Origin: Mytilus californianus
Taxonomy: Eukaryota > Mollusca > Bivalvia > Mytilida > Mytilidae
Assembly: GCF_021869535.1 (NCBI RefSeq)
Contig: NW_026262668.1
Coordinates: 25,301,732 to 25,365,731 of the forward strand
DNA length: 64,000 bases
Reading direction: 5' to 3'
The notes beneath the pieces were generated by a model. That model searched no databases. It was not told the DNA's origin and saw nothing but the letters and a program-made list of their open reading frames with translations. The translations under genes were made by a program, and so were the position numbers. Of the stretch, positions 24,406 to 37,684 are shown in pieces (within the stretch, counting starts at the first letter, position 1; each line of letters opens with the position of its first letter).

Positions 24406-26482
24406 ATGAATGAAAGAAGAAAAAAAATGTTTGCTATTATTCTTATGATGTTTGTGAGATATAAGATGCTACTTAAACCACCACCACCTTGCTTTTTTCG
24501 TGATACTGATGATTTTGGATTTGTTATTTTACTTAATTTATTTTACCAATATTCAAAACAAAGAAAAAGACCCCTACCATTTTACAACATGACTATTCGA
24601 AACAAAATTATAGAAAATTGGGAACACGAAAACTATGTTATAAATGATGTTTATTCATTGATTATCAGAAGACCATATGATTTCTGGATGCTGACCGGAG
24701 AAAATCCAAACTCATTCCATAATTTAGTTGGATTAGTAGCAGGCAACATGACAGGGCATGGTAACAAGATCCTGTCAGTTAACAATAGAATCTTAATGAC
24801 ATTAATTTGGCTTCGTCAATATCCTACCTATGCAATACTTTCGCTAAATTTCGGACTTAGCGTATCAACCATCAGTCACATCATAAGACATACATGGATA
24901 AAATTGTGGGAGGTTTTTTCTTCTATAGTAGTATGGCCGACGCCGGAAGAGTGTCTTGACAAAAGGGGAAAATGGCATGAAATGCCTAATGTCGTTGGAA
25001 TGATAGATGGGACGTCTCATGAAATATTAGTTCCAATGAATGAACCCCAACAAGACTTTTACAGCGGTCATCGTAAATATCATATACATACTCAGGTAAT
25101 TATTGATCATTAAATAGTTATTATGTAACAATAGAAAAAAAAAGGATATGGGGTATCCATCCATAAAACCTTGTCAGTAAAAGCAAAGCAAAACCACAAA
25201 TACAAAGGAACAACGCTTTTATTGCTGTTTTTCATCTCGGAGTCACAGTGACATCCAGCATATCTTACTTGGATGTAATGAACTGAAGTTTGGTTATTAA
25301 CTAGTCGGACCATGGCCACATTTACAAAAAAATAAGGTTTATAGATGTAACTTCCAACTTTCACGATATCTCGTTTTCGATTGTGACATCTGGAATGATA
25401 ACATTCTTATTGATTATGTGGTCAAATATCAAGGTAACAGCATCAAGTATCAAGAGCAAAACTTTGGTAAATTTGGGTCAACAGATGTTATCTTTTGAAA
25501 CTTATAACCAATTTAACTTACTTCATTTGATTGAGCCCCATAAAATAGACAAGATCTCTATTGATTTTGAGGTCACTAGTTCAGGGTTACAGCAGCCATT
25601 GATGGACTTATAGTGGTTAAAATCTTGTTCCCTAATGTTATGTTTTGAATAATATGTCCAACCTTCATCAAAATTCATGTGTCCAAACACTGATGAAATC
25701 GCCGGCTTTGAAACAAGACATTGTTTCTAAGATTAAGATAAATAGCCGTTTATAATTAATACATGAGTGTAGCGATGTCATTTATGTATCACAAAGAATA
25801 TAACCTAGCTATATGTTGAGACTCTCAACGCATAGACACCATTATTAAATATAGGCAAATCTAATACAAACGTTATTCAATCCTTAAATTATCAACTGAT
25901 TGTCTCGTGCTGTTACATTTGTTACAGTGTAACATTTTTCTTATTTATTTAATTTGTTATTGTATTTGTACAGACTTCCAAAAATACTATCCACACTGAT
26001 CTGTGTCCACACTTGTATTTGTAAAATACAAAGATTCTATACTATTGCTTATTTGATTGTAGGTTATTGCTGACAACGACAAGAATATTTGCTTTGTACA
26101 TTCAGGTTTTCTTGGGCATGACAACGATGCGAACTCGTACCATCAAATAGGGCCGATTGGACCAAATCTGCCGTTAAACTTCCCATTAAATTGTTATATA
26201 TTAGAGGATAGCATATATCCAAACAATTATCCATTGATAACTCCGTACAAATCTACTCATATCAGAAATCAACAAAGACCAGAGAGACGTCGGCGACGTA
26301 AGTTGAATGCACTACATAGGAAGCGACGTGTATACATCGAACATGTTATAAAAGAGATAAAAACATTTTGGGCAATAGGATCGTTAAACAATTTATCGTC
26401 ATTCCCCATGGCACATGTCATGTTAGGTAGAACTGTGCGCCGGTCTTTCCAAAAGACGAACACATATTTTAAATACAGATAG
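24406..26482 (+). CDS. PIF/Harbinger-type DDE transposase (two exons)
   Basis: Exons 24,406-25,095 and 26,063-26,482 flank a 967-bp intron (donor CAG|GTAATT, acceptor ATTGTAG|GTT) in phase 0, giving 369 residues. I chose the first in-frame ATG; the frame extends upstream only to a TTG. A helix-turn-helix lies around residues 126-162 (LSLNFGLSVSTISHIIR), then WPTPEE. The DDE triad is D201 in GMIDGTSHE, D250 in LGHDND and E323 in YIEHVIKEIK. The LEDSIYP...TPY motif before the Glu is typical of Harbinger (DDE_Tnp_4) transposases. I see no stops or frameshifts. It would cut and paste DNA flanked by its cognate TIRs, normally with a Myb-like partner, which is broken next door. Confidence 0.88.
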
Positions 26483-26632
26483 ATGAATAAAAAATCTTCG
26501 GAATTTGTATTATCTTCTTTTTGTAAGAAATATATATTCATCTGTTTGAAATATAACTTGCATAATTATTCACTATCATGTATAACTTCTGATATAGAGA
26601 TTGATTTCATCAACTATAGTTAATTATATCAA

Positions 26633-26985
26633 ATAAGGTGATGTGGAGCGTCAAACTGTCAAACAGAGTCCAACTGGCGTGAATAACGACTACATTGGCT
26701 CGTACTGTCGTCAACAATAAACAAATACTCATACCGTATTATCAGATACTAGTATATAAGGCATTCATTTGACTTGGAAAAATGTAAACAGTTCAAACGA
26801 AAAAGAAATGTTTTACAAGAGTAAAAATAAGTTTAAATAACCCAAATATGACAGAAAGTAACCAACGACAACCACTGAATTGAAAGCTCCTGACTAGGGA
26901 AAGCCAATATAGAATTCGGCTTGATTAAACACATTTATCAGTGCTCCACACTCTGGTGTAACAGCACAATATAAGAAAAAAAAAA
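26633..26985 (+). repeat. Mussel dispersed repeat, family 1 (diverged)
   Basis: 'aaggtgatgtggagcg', 'aacaataaacaaatactcat', 'ccgtattatcagatactag' and 'accaacgacaaccactgaat' keep the family order with more substitutions than other members. Confidence 0.65.
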
Positions 26986-27172
26986 CTGTAAAACTCAGTT
27001 GGAAATAGCTCGACTAATCAAATTTGAATGAAGCCCAAAACAATTACATTTGTATGATGAAAGACAGCGAATACCGATCTTAAAGTACCCCCAGGTACTG
27101 AAAGCTGATTCTTACATGTAAAAATACCTGAGAATATTAAGAGTATTTAGTGAAAAAAAATTAAAAAAAAAT

Positions 27173-27505
27173 AAGGAGATGTGGTATGATTGCCAATGAG
27201 AAATGAAGTCGATGTAAGCAATGATAGTCAGCCGTACGCCTTCATAAATGAGAAAAATCCATACCGTATAGTCGACTATAAAAGGGGCCAACATGAAAAA
27301 TATGAAACAATTCAATTGAGAAAACTACCGGCCTGATTTAAAACAACACAATTTACGAAAAACAAATAAAACAGATATGAACCAACGACAACAAGTGAAC
27401 CACAGGCTCCTGACATGGGACAAACACATAAAGAATGTGTCCGGGTGAAACATGTTTGTGAGTGCTCCCTCCCCCTATGCCTGGGACAATTCTAATCTAG
27501 CGTCG
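27173..27505 (+). repeat. Mussel dispersed repeat, family 1 (full length)
   Basis: 'aaggagatgtggtatgattg', 'agtcagccgtacgccttcat', 'ccgtatagtcgactataaaa' and 'cctgggacaattctaa' mark a nearly complete member, 190 bp after the preceding one and in the same orientation. Confidence 0.85.
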
Positions 27506-27622
27506 TAATACAGTACATGATATATAAGGCATGAAGATGGAATTGTTACAGATCAGCTGAAATATCTATTGTAAAGGATCCTACAAATTAATGCAAGATG
27601 CAGTCACAGAAATAATTATATT

Positions 27623-27968
27623 TATAAGTACGTCTGAGCCAGTGACAACTCTACAACAGATTTATCCATCGGATCACCAGCAGTGATGGTGATACATGGC
27701 TGTGTACATTCTGTATATACAACTCGTCTAAACATCAGCCATACAATGTTAGATCTGTAAATTTGCTTTCGCAAATTTTTTGTTCTTCTCAGTAGCATGA
27801 GTTCGAAACCCGGCGAGGGAAGAACAAAAAATTTGCAAAAGCATTGCTGGGCTGATGTTTAGACGAGTTGTATATACAGAATGAACACAGCCATGTATTA
27901 CCATTACTGCTGGTGATCCGATGGATACATCTGTTGTAGAGTTGTCACTGGTTCAGACGTACTTATAT
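27623..27968. mobile_element. 346-bp foldback element with tRNA-like loop
   Basis: The ~150-bp arms are inverted copies: 'tataagtacgtctgagccag' at the left pairs with 'ctggttcagacgtacttata' at the right with few mismatches. The loop contains 'gagttcgaaacccggcgagg', a B box-like sequence, inside a smaller inverted repeat ('aacaaaaaatttgc'). It is non-coding and could be a SINE-derived palindrome or a MITE that captured one. Confidence 0.8.
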
Positions 27969-28074
27969 ATATATACCCTCTACCAAGAAATTTGTTTTGC
28001 ATGCACACGTATAAAAATTGCGGTTTTTATCCAACGCAATCATAGGTTTGAACGTTGTTTTCAATCTAGACTTG

Positions 28075-28098
28075 TTTATATATATATATATATATATA
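28075..28098 (+). repeat. (TA)n microsatellite
   Basis: Uninterrupted TA dinucleotides. Confidence 0.9.
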
Positions 28099-28109
28099 CC
28101 TCCAAAGCG

Positions 28110-29220
28110 AGAGAAAAATTGAAACTCAAAATTTTCGCTTACTCAATCAATATGTGATAGTTTTAGAATCCACTTCTAATTGGATTAGTAAGAGTTGTCT
28201 TAATCCAAAAACAACTATGACAATATCACGCCTTTCTTATTAAAAGTACATTTTAAAAACTAAAATTCCTGTAAAGACTGAAATGACATTATAGATGTCT
28301 TAAAAAGGTAAAACGTATGTAAATTGGCATTCTAATCCACTTTTAATCAGAGATACTTTAGACAGGACATGTTTTAGCCAATTAATATGTACAATTGATA
28401 GTTTACTATCCACAGCGGTCAATGTTTATATGCAGATTATTAGTCATCAGTTGCTAATCAAGTACAACTTCCAAATTACAATCTATATAATGAATTGGTG
28501 TACACATTTATTTACATATATTATTATTGATTACAAAATTCTTTTTATTTTAATGTTAGTTGTCTTTCATTTGAAAGAAAAATGTATGTCAAGTACAAGA
28601 CCTGTGTTAAATTTTTTTTTAAATATGTACGTTTTCCCGAAGAAAAAAAATCGGAGATTGTAAAAAAACAAGATTAACTGCAGAAGAAGAGAACGTTTGA
28701 AATGATGCTTAATAAAGTATGATGCAATCCCAGTTATCAACTTTAACAGAGACAAATTCTGATTAACACTTTGAATTCGATATTTCTGAAATTGCTAGAA
28801 AAATCTCTGTCTAATGATAACCACCCACGGAAATTAAATATCATAAAACATTAAAAAACGAAAGGAAGAAGGGACACCAATCTGATAACGACAAATAAAA
28901 GCATGTAAAATATTAAATAATAAAAGGTTCATTTGCAAAGTATATCGAAAAACAAAGTCATGGTCAAAACCATGAAAGACAACTTAAATCAATCGTATGA
29001 TAGGTAAAGATACGTATATATACGTGGTCTTATGACAGTGAAGTTTAGGCGGGAATCATAATAATCACGCGATATATCAAAATCATGGTTTCTTTCGTTT
29101 TTCATCATCTTAGAAATACTTGATATTGATAAAATTTATCCTGAATAGGTTTAATAGTTTAGGAATACTTAGTTAAAACTTGAGTGACGCATTTAATGAA
29201 AATAATAGGTTATCAATAAC
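28110..29220. other. No recognisable feature
   Basis: AT-rich right part of the 9.9-kb element. No ORF with a recognisable signature. The subterminal repeat begins near 29,230. Confidence 0.35.
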
Positions 29221-30366
29221 CGGTCCCCTTACGTGCGTACGTCGAGTTAGGTACGTATGTCATTTTATTGGAAATCTCTATTAAGACCTATACAAATACA
29301 GGTATTCTTTACTCAAGAAAACATAACTATAATCACATAATCACATAAGATATTCACAATCATGAGATGAAGCATTTGCTCGTGGTTTAAATGAAAAAGA
29401 TGAGTATTGCTAAAAACTTGAAGATATGTACAAGTAATATTTATTTTTTGTTTTTTTCTGTCATTCTAATTTCAAAGAATCATTTTAATTGAAATATAAG
29501 CTTCGATGGATTTTTTAAACATTTGAAACGGCAAAACACTCCTTTTAAAGCGAAAATCATATTCATACAGCAGTCGTTCCTTTGATAATGTATTATACTG
29601 ATGTGAAACAAAGTCGTACATTACCAGTATAAAAACAATATATTGTCATATGCTTCAATTAGGGTCACAAGAGATCGGGCAAGATAAGGAAAAGAGTAAT
29701 TGTTATCGGCTAAAAACAAAAGGTATTGATATTTGAATTATTGATAAATGTTGTTTGAAATTTGTAAGTTACTGTAGATACTATTCCATAATGATTTTTA
29801 CAACTAAGTGGCTCTCAAATTAACTTGTTAGTGTCGATTAATATGACAACTAACAAAAAACAAAGATTGAAAATTGTGTCAGTCAAATTTATTCACAACT
29901 TGTATAGACTGGGTTAGATATAGACCTTCAAATATTCCTAAAACCCCCGACTATTGTTTAAGATTGTATATGTTGCTGTGGAGATGTATCTTGGTTTTTT
30001 TGTGTCGTGAGGGTGCTGTCTTATTGGCGATTAATTATCCTCGTATCTCATGCTACATGTAGAAAAAGTACATTATGTTCTTCTGTTAAGGGCATGTTGT
30101 TGATAATGTTCTGAAAGTTTAAATGTGTTCCGCTTTCCACACTTTTGATGGCGATCGGATTTGAAGATAATTATTCAAGAATCCCAGTTGTGCATACCAT
30201 GATTTATATTTATATGTCCAGGTTTCAGGTCTGATAATAGTGATAATGATTACTGATCAATGACTTATTCGATTTATAGCGCGTTGCCATCAATATGTTC
30301 ATATCTATATGAAATTCATACTAATATAATAGTTGTTGAAGAAATGAACAGCACACAATTGGACAA

Positions 30367-33300
30367 TTAATGTACATGAGATCCTAATAAACCTAATTGA
30401 TTTAAATCAAAGTAAGTACTTAGAAAATTGGATGGCGTTTGATGCCACAAGGGAAGACAACATCTTTCAGTATAATAACAGTCTTCGTGTGGTAAATGGT
30501 CCTCAAAATACCCCTTTGGACAATAGCTTTTCGTACAAACTCCTCCACTCCTCTTACACCTTAATGCTGAATAACCTGTAAAATGTAAGGCTTCCACATT
30601 TAGTTAATTACTTTTACAATTCATTCAGTTTAGAAAATGTATCTGATCGGGAAAACAAGATGTAAACACATTTTATTTCAAAATATATAATACACGATAG
30701 AATAAACTAAAGTTTAAAAAATATATATGGAAAGTATGTGAAAGGAGGCTTTCAGAGGGAAATTATAAATCCATAGTTTTGCGGAAAAAAACAAACAAAA
30801 CAATAACTCGTCAAATACCGTTTCATCTTGTATTTTAGTAAATGTTTTACAACTTATCTGTGTGTCCTTTTAAAAAGTTCCCCTTCTCCAATTAAAAACT
30901 TTTACTATTACTTGTGTAATAATTTAATTTTGGATGAAACACGTCTTCTGATTGGCTGAAAGTGTTTTGTCTATCAACTCATAGACAGAATTTTGTCATG
31001 TGACCGTGACGTCATCAACGTTTTTATCATGAATTACTCCTTTTTAGAATTAAATTATAAGGAATGACTGTAATATTTTTTCTGTCTATTCGAAATAACC
31101 TAAAAAATGTGGTGCACACTTTTAAATAACCCGCTACGCGAGTTATTCAGTGTGCACCACATTTTTGATGTTATTTCTTCATAGACAGAAACAATATTAC
31201 AGTCATTCCTTAAATATAAAAGAAATGGAACTGATTTTTTGGAGCGTAAAACATCATTTGAATGGTTTACATACATTCCGTGTTTTTTTATGTTCGTTTC
31301 AACTCAGTTTATAGTTATGACTCTCTATATTACATGTCTATACAATTTCATCATTAACAAAGAGTAGTTTTACTATTTAATTAGAAGTCCTTTGAAGAAT
31401 GTGATTAGACATGATTTTGATGTGACTAATATAAAGCCTTTTTGTAATGAAAATTGTAAATATGCTACATTTACTTCCTAAAATTGTGATAATATGAACT
31501 GGTTGAAGGTTATCATACGAGCACCAATTGAGACCCTTTAAAAGCAGATGTGTTCCTGTACTGTTATGAATCACAGCTAGCTTGTGGCCAAATTTAGTTG
31601 AGATCCGTTAAAATCAATTCGATTGAAAAATTTTATAACACTTGCCTTGATGATAATTTTTTGCTTAGAATAATCAAGAAGTTTCTAAACATAATGCAGA
31701 TATTGACATCATGCAAACGACTTTAAACATGTTAAATATGCACCTAATATAACAGTAATAATGTTACCTTTTCTAGGTTTGGTCATTTCATTTTCACACA
31801 GACAAATATAAACACTTTTTTTTCTACAAAAGAGGCGATTTTTCAGTCCCACTTGCTGATTATCCTTTGTTTTTGGAAGGTAATATTTAGTTGGTCCCTT
31901 CTTACTATGTGTATATTTCCAAACACATTTGCTATGCCTTAGTCTGTAATTAAATTTCAAATTTCGCTTATATCAATCTATATATAACTGGTAAATTATT
32001 AAGTCAGGAATTTCTTAACTACAAATTACTTGAAAAATTTATCAAATTCTTTCATAGATACTTACGTTTAGTTTGAAAGTTCGGTAGTTAATATGGTAAC
32101 TGTAGAAATCTTTTTACAAATAGGATACATCCTGATTTTAACGGTAGAGTTGTTAATAGAACCTGTAAACTTAGATATGATCCATGTTCACGTATTAATT
32201 TAAAATATTCAAGACAGTATCAATGTAACTATGTTATAAGATCTTTCAATCTCTATCGGTACTAACATTGTTTTTTGTTTATGATTTTAAACAACACTAA
32301 AATATTAAAATAATATCTACAAAGGATTCAAAATGGCAAAACATAGATGTCTTATGTCTAAAGTCTCTGTTACATTCCCCGTTTCCATTCTCAATTCTAT
32401 GTCTTATTGCTCATATTCACTAATAATATGATTTAACAGAATGTTACCATGTTTTACAACTATAAGAGATTATAGTCAGATGGCTATTAACAGACTGGTA
32501 TTTGAGCAATGGTAATAAAGTAAATGTAACCCAATCAGCAGACTGCACCCAACACTATTAACATTAAAGAACTCAAAGGTTGTTGATCTTTTACTATATC
32601 CAACTGAGAAACCAATATGTGCGCGAAAATTTAAAATTGACCATAGAAACATGAAAAGCGGTTACATATAAAAAAAATAATGTTATATGAATGCCAATGA
32701 GAACTTTCCATCAGAGGCCAACTAATTTAGAAGTAAGCAACGACATGTCATCGTATGGCCTTTAACAATGAGCAAAACCTGAACCAGATAGCAAGCTACA
32801 TGTTTAAAAGGCCCGACAAAACTAACGACCTGATTATGTACAAAACAATAAACGAAACACAACTTTGATATACAGCAACAAAAGGCAACCACTGAATTAC
32901 AGGCTTCTGACTATGGACAGACACACACAGAATGTGTCGCGATTAAACATGTTTGGGGCCGCCCAGCAACCCCCTTCCCCCTCGAACCGGGAACAGTGAT
33001 GTAACAGCACAACATAAAAACTCACTATGAAAAAAAGCTGAAAAGGCTTGACTCATGAGATCCAAACAAAACACACAGGACTTAAGAAACAAAGTACGGG
33101 CATTACGGTCATTAAAATTTCGAGTACGATTATCGTACTCAGACTCAGAAATTCAACCAATCAAATTACTGTTTTTGGTGCTTCGAGCACAAATTATATA
33201 CTCCGAGTTCTGAGTGTATTTCTATGACCGAGAGTTACTGAAAGATAGTTCAAAGCCAAAAACAACTAATGAAAAAATCATGTACTTAAATATCAATCAG

Positions 33301-34510
33301 TACACAGTCAGAGAAAACTTGATATTGTGCAATGCCAAGAAATATGTTTCGACAGAATGTAGGACCGTTAATATTCACAGTCGTATAGCAATAACTTATA
33401 TTTATGCTTTATTTTATTGATTAAAAAATCGATGTAGGTACCGAAAAAACAATATCATCGCTATTTTGTGGATTTTTCCTTTGGTCTATTTTGTGATAAT
33501 TTTCATATCATGCTACTCGCTTGAGATAGAAAATCGTCGTCAGTAACTAAGGGCGCACGTGACGTTGTCAATGTAAACATCGACTACATCATAGGCATTA
33601 TAGCGATAAACAAATCATCAATGGTGTTTCAAACTCGAGGATGTTTCTCGGCCACACCTCATCTCAAGACTATCGCCCTTCGATGAGATAAATGCTAAGA
33701 CATACACTCTCGTTTTAAATACCATCGATAATCTATAATTCAGATTATAGATGTTGTTACAGTTATTTACACTTAACAATAAAATCAAAACAGTAGTCAT
33801 ATTAATCATAAAAACTGACCTTTGTCATGTCTATGTGAAGCTTTTTTTAAAATATTAAATTCAAATTTGAACCATGGACAAGAGATTAAAGATCTTTTCC
33901 ATAAATACAAACTATTGAGTGCATGACACAAAAAAATGTGTCTCGGTAGTAAAAACGTTCCTTAGCCTTCCTTGGTTTAAAAAGTGTCGTACAGTAAGAT
34001 ATTGTATAACTATCGCAATTTTGCGTATTTTTCCTTTGATCTTTTTTCACGCTACTCACTTGAGATAGAAAATTATCGTCAGAAACTAAAGGCGCACGTG
34101 GCGTTGTCAATGTAAACATTGCTATTTCAAACTCTAGGATGTTTCTCAGCCACATCTCATCTCAGGGCTGTCGCCTTCCGATAAAATTGTAGATGAGAAA
34201 CACCGTCTCGTTTAATAAACCATCGATAATCTATAATTACGGAAAACACTGCTATGCTTATCATGCCAGTACCGGAGCACTGTCTTCTTATCGGAAAATT
34301 ATGCGGTTATCTGTGCAATCAAATATTGTCCAATTCTGAAAACATTTTTGAAAATGTTTATTTATCTCATATCAACCGCCAGTAGGTATAATGTATGTCC
34401 TCGTTAAAATAAAATTTGATATCACATAGAAGTAGTTATAGACTTGACTTACATGTTCCGCACATAACGGCGAGAAAAACAGCAATACATATGATGTGAC
34501 TGGATTTCAT
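30367..34510 (-). CDS. Beta-defensin-like secreted peptide, copy C (exons 34,453-34,510 and 30,367-30,575)
   Basis: Exon 1 (58 bp, phase 1) encodes MKSSHIICIAVFLAVMCGT, a good signal-peptide core, and ends at donor T|GTAAGT. The last exon (209 bp) follows the acceptor CATTTTACAG|GT, also phase 1. It encodes six cysteines spaced C-X6-C-X4-C-X13-C-X5-CC, then a 27-residue tail to TAA. This spacing fits beta-defensins and is close to the C-terminal domain of bivalve big defensins, which sits on its own exon. Spliced directly, the product is 88 residues and the junction codon (T|GT) adds a seventh Cys. A middle exon, such as the hydrophobic domain of big defensins, may exist but I could not locate one. 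A membrane-active, secreted host-defence role is inference. Both exons are undamaged here. Confidence 0.6.
30922..31213. mobile_element. 292-bp palindromic MITE-like insertion in copy C intron
   Basis: Copy D reads 'tgtgtaatataaaag' without interruption. Here the insertion is flanked by a 3-bp duplication (ATA). The right part (about 31,054-31,213) is a hairpin whose arms read 'aaggaatgactgtaat' and 'attacagtcattcctt' around 'cgctacgcgagttatt'. The left part has 'gtcttctgattggctgaaag' and 'gtgacgtcatcaacg'. No ORF. Confidence 0.8.
31990..32265 (+). pseudogene. Possible retroelement C-terminal remnant within the unit
   Basis: Read on the plus strand, fragments such as LLEKFIKFFHRYLRLV and, after a stop and a frameshift, NRIHPDFNGRVVNRTCKLRY appear. 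The first resembles the FIKFYHRY segment of the Penelope-like protein at 55,115-55,594. The same stretch, similarly damaged, lies at about 44,880-45,150 (D) and 57,770-58,030 (E), so the insertion predates the duplications. It lies in the intron of the defensin-like gene. Confidence 0.4.
32670..33030 (+). repeat. Mussel dispersed repeat, family 1 (copy C)
   Basis: 'atgttatatgaatgccaatg', 'gtcatcgtatggcctttaac', 'agcaagctacatg' and 'aatgtgtcgcgattaaacat'. The same element occupies 45,542-45,900 in copy D, so it was in the unit before duplication. Confidence 0.8.
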
Positions 34511-34583
34511 TTTTCCTTTTCACAAACTCAAAGAGATATAATGTGTATACCATGCACGTCTTACTCCCCCTCTGTCGCAAAGG

Positions 34584-34591
34584 AATATATA
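34584..34591 (-). promoter_or_regulatory. TATA box of copy C gene
   Basis: TATATATT, 74 bp upstream of the ATG, implying a start of transcription near 34,555 and a 5' leader of ~45 bases. It is conserved in all four exon-1 copies together with a downstream 'gggggagtaagacgtgca' block. Confidence 0.6.
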
Positions 34592-37147
34592 CAACATTAA
34601 CTAGGCATCAATTACTTATTAAAACATATTATGTAAGACATATGTCACACGTTTCCAGAAGCTATTTGATTTTTAAAGAATAAGCATATTAAGTTAACAG
34701 TAGAGAGGTCAAACATATAATGGTATTAAAATAATCGTTTTGCACCTGAACGGTTTCTGTACTTTTAGACGCTTTTTGTCTTAGTTCTTGACTACTTGAC
34801 TATTTACGAATTTGGATTTGCACCCTTAATCGGGTGGAAAATAGGGATGTTAGGTATAACTTTTCATTATGCATCACTCTGATTCCTTTGGCGGGTTTGA
34901 TTGAACCAGGCTTTTATTTGTCTTTAGTTTATTATTCGATCAAATATATGGATAATGGGCACTAATTGGGCATCTTTTTCTAAACAGTTATCAATACCAT
35001 CTATTGTTGGTCTCTCTTCGACTTACATAAATGAGTTTTGATTCTTCCTTTTTTGTATCTTTCGTCTCTTTTCTGTCTTAACTTCAATAAGACACAACAA
35101 ACAACATTTAAACAAATAGAAGATGACATACTTTGAATGTAACCTAAATGCACAAGTAGGAGAAAAATAAGCGACGTTATTGTCAAAATAATAAAAGAAT
35201 GATACAAGGATCATTTCATGACACACTACACTACAAAAACAAATTGGGCAACACAACCATTCTTCTAGATATAGTATTCACAAGCAGATAAGTTTATAAA
35301 TTGTTGCTATACCATGGCATATTATCTGAAGAAACTTATTGATAAAGGTCATAATTATATTGGTCAATTATTTTCTTTGATAATTTCAAGGTAATTCAAA
35401 GTATAAATACCCACTTGCTTGGTTTCAAATATTCAGCTTCAAGCTTTCCTGATGACGGTAAATCCAGAAGAACGCTTTGGACGCATGTAATCTAAAACGG
35501 GTTGTTTTTATTTTTTGTAAACGACTTTTAGTTTGAAACTGTCATTTGATCTGCACAACTCATAAAGGACTGAACAATAAATTTTAAAAGCAATTTTTAG
35601 TTTTTCAATCTTTTTTTTTTCAGACTCATCCACTGCTGTTGATTCAGTACTTTTCAGAAAATTCGATTGTAGTCAAATAATATCAGTTCAGTTTATGTTC
35701 AAAATGTGTACTAGTTATATTTTACCTGTAAAGATCAACTATATAGTTACTGAATTATATGAAAAAGTATTGAACAGTACTGAATTAACCGCAGTATTTG
35801 AAAATTGAGTGAAAGACTGAACATGACTTAAGAAATCATTGTTCGGGTTTTCGATATTAGTTTTATTTATTGTTGAATACCGTATGGCGACCTGTAGTTA
35901 ATTACAGCTTTGTCTTTCTTATTGGCAATTCTTATTTGATATTTACAATATTATATTTTTTTCTTTTTTGAATTTTTATATAAATACAGTATATGTTAAA
36001 TCTAGCCCATTTCTAGCCATGTTAGAAGAGGGATATTTAAAGAAACACTGCAAAGCGGTTTTCAATTCTAATAAATTCACCGTAAAGACAATCGAATATA
36101 ATTGCTAGATTAATGTATATAAATGTCCACGTTATTTTGCGTCATTAATAAGCAATCTTAGAAACTAATACATGATGTTTCGAAACCGAATAATAAAATT
36201 CGAAATCAATTCACCGATTTTAACATATGGTTGAAGAAAATCAAATATCTGACAAAATAGTACATGAAGTTACATTTACATCGGTTCAATGTGAGTAAAG
36301 AGGGGCTTTCAAAATTCTTAAATGTTCGATTCCGTATACCAAATATATTTTTTTTTAAAATAACGGTATTTCATCTATTATTGTCTTGTCATTTTGCTGG
36401 GTGATACTCAAATGTTTTCGTCATAACTATTTACTAGATCATAAACACTGGATTGTTTTTTTTTATCAAAGCTTTACAACAATCAAACATACAACTTCGT
36501 GTTTGTGTGGTAAGTTAGCGAATGATTTCGTTAAATATTTGCAAATATTAGACGACTCAATGAACTACCATGATGAACATGTGTATGAATGGTAAGGTAC
36601 ATACTTTTCCTATTCAGTTATATCATTTAAAGTACAGTTAGAAAATGCATTTCTTTATGACAGAACATGAACTTGATGAATCAAGTCCTATTAAATAATT
36701 TTGAACGAAGACATGCATAAATTATATAATTAGTGAGCTCTGTACATGATACATCTACATTGCTTTTACCACAAGTATTGTTATAAATAAACAAACATCG
36801 CAATCGTCTTTATTTTTTCGTTGTATTTATGTTAAATTAAAAATGATACTGTACAAATTTCGTGCTTCCAATTGAAATCACCTTCATCCAAAACGGCTAG
36901 ATTCGAACTTGCAAAGTCAGTTATGTATACATAGTTGTGGAGCTATATTAAATATAGGGACTTAACACAATAGCCACAGCCAGCGTAGATTATATATAAG
37001 CTATCACTACATGTACTAGTCAGGGTGTAATAGAATCAAACTCAGATCAATGTGATAGTTTTAATCATGCACAGCTTCAAATAAGTGAATACTTGACCTT
37101 ACAGATGTAAAGTAAGAAAATCAATTTCACTCGCTTCACGACTTGTT

Positions 37148-37385
37148 CACAAGAGTACGGTATCCAAAGAAACAATCAAACTCCATAAATCACAGAAAAA
37201 CTAACAAAAACTTGCAAAAAAAGGAAAAACAAATAAACAACAAACGACAGTCTCCAAAGCACTTCATAAAAAAATGAAAGATTGAACAACACGATCTTAT
37301 GTGCTCCAGAATGGTTAGCAGGATACTGTTCCACATGTGACACCTTATGTCATAAACAAAGAAAAGAGGACGAGATTGTGACACA
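37148..37385 (+). repeat. Mussel dispersed repeat, family 2 (copy C)
   Basis: Same order of blocks as 8,140-8,370: 'gtacggtatccaaagaaa', 'acgacagtctccaaagcac' and 'ttccacatgtgacacc'. Confidence 0.65.
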
Positions 37386-37684
37386 GATACGTTTTAGTTT
37401 TCTGAACTGATTTGATTAGAATTGAGAGATCTTTGCTATATACAGAATTATTTGTGGTAACCTTATAATTAAATCTAACTCATCTGTTTTCGTTTGGGGA
37501 AAATAGCAAGCCTGTTAGTTAGGTTATGGTTAGGGTCTAAGTTAGTAAATATACAGATTTCGGGGAAAAAAAGCTGTCTTTGTTGATTCGACTTTTGAAA
37601 CACCCACACACACACCTTTGTTACCTTAACAGCATATGACGCAGGATTAATCGATTATTATTCAGTAACCATTTTAATATATAT

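Noticed and set aside
32095-32185. Possible middle exon on the minus strand bounded by TTTACAG and GTAAGT in copy C
   Set aside because: It contains in-frame stops, the acceptor is lost in copy E, and the plus-strand reading looks like retroelement debris instead.
33618-33809. Minus-strand frame beginning MINMTTVLILLLS, similar in copies A and D, looking like a signal peptide
   Set aside because: It has no consistent splice donor, lies inside the intron of the gene model, and is absent from copy E. The exon at 34,453-34,510 has a better start, TATA box and donor.
33886-34155. Minus-strand frame shared with 46,808-47,041 (TLTTPRAPLVSD) as a possible middle exon
   Set aside because: A GTGAGT donor follows it, but the ending phase does not fit the last exon. 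A diverged duplicate at 33,490-33,620 carries a stop, and copy E lacks the region.
35001-35256. Minus-strand frame with a hydrophobic start (IFLLLVHLGYIQSMSS) upstream of the copy C promoter, partly conserved in A and D
   Set aside because: It lies upstream of the TATA box, and the frame is broken by stops in copy E. The similarity is explained by the segmental duplication.
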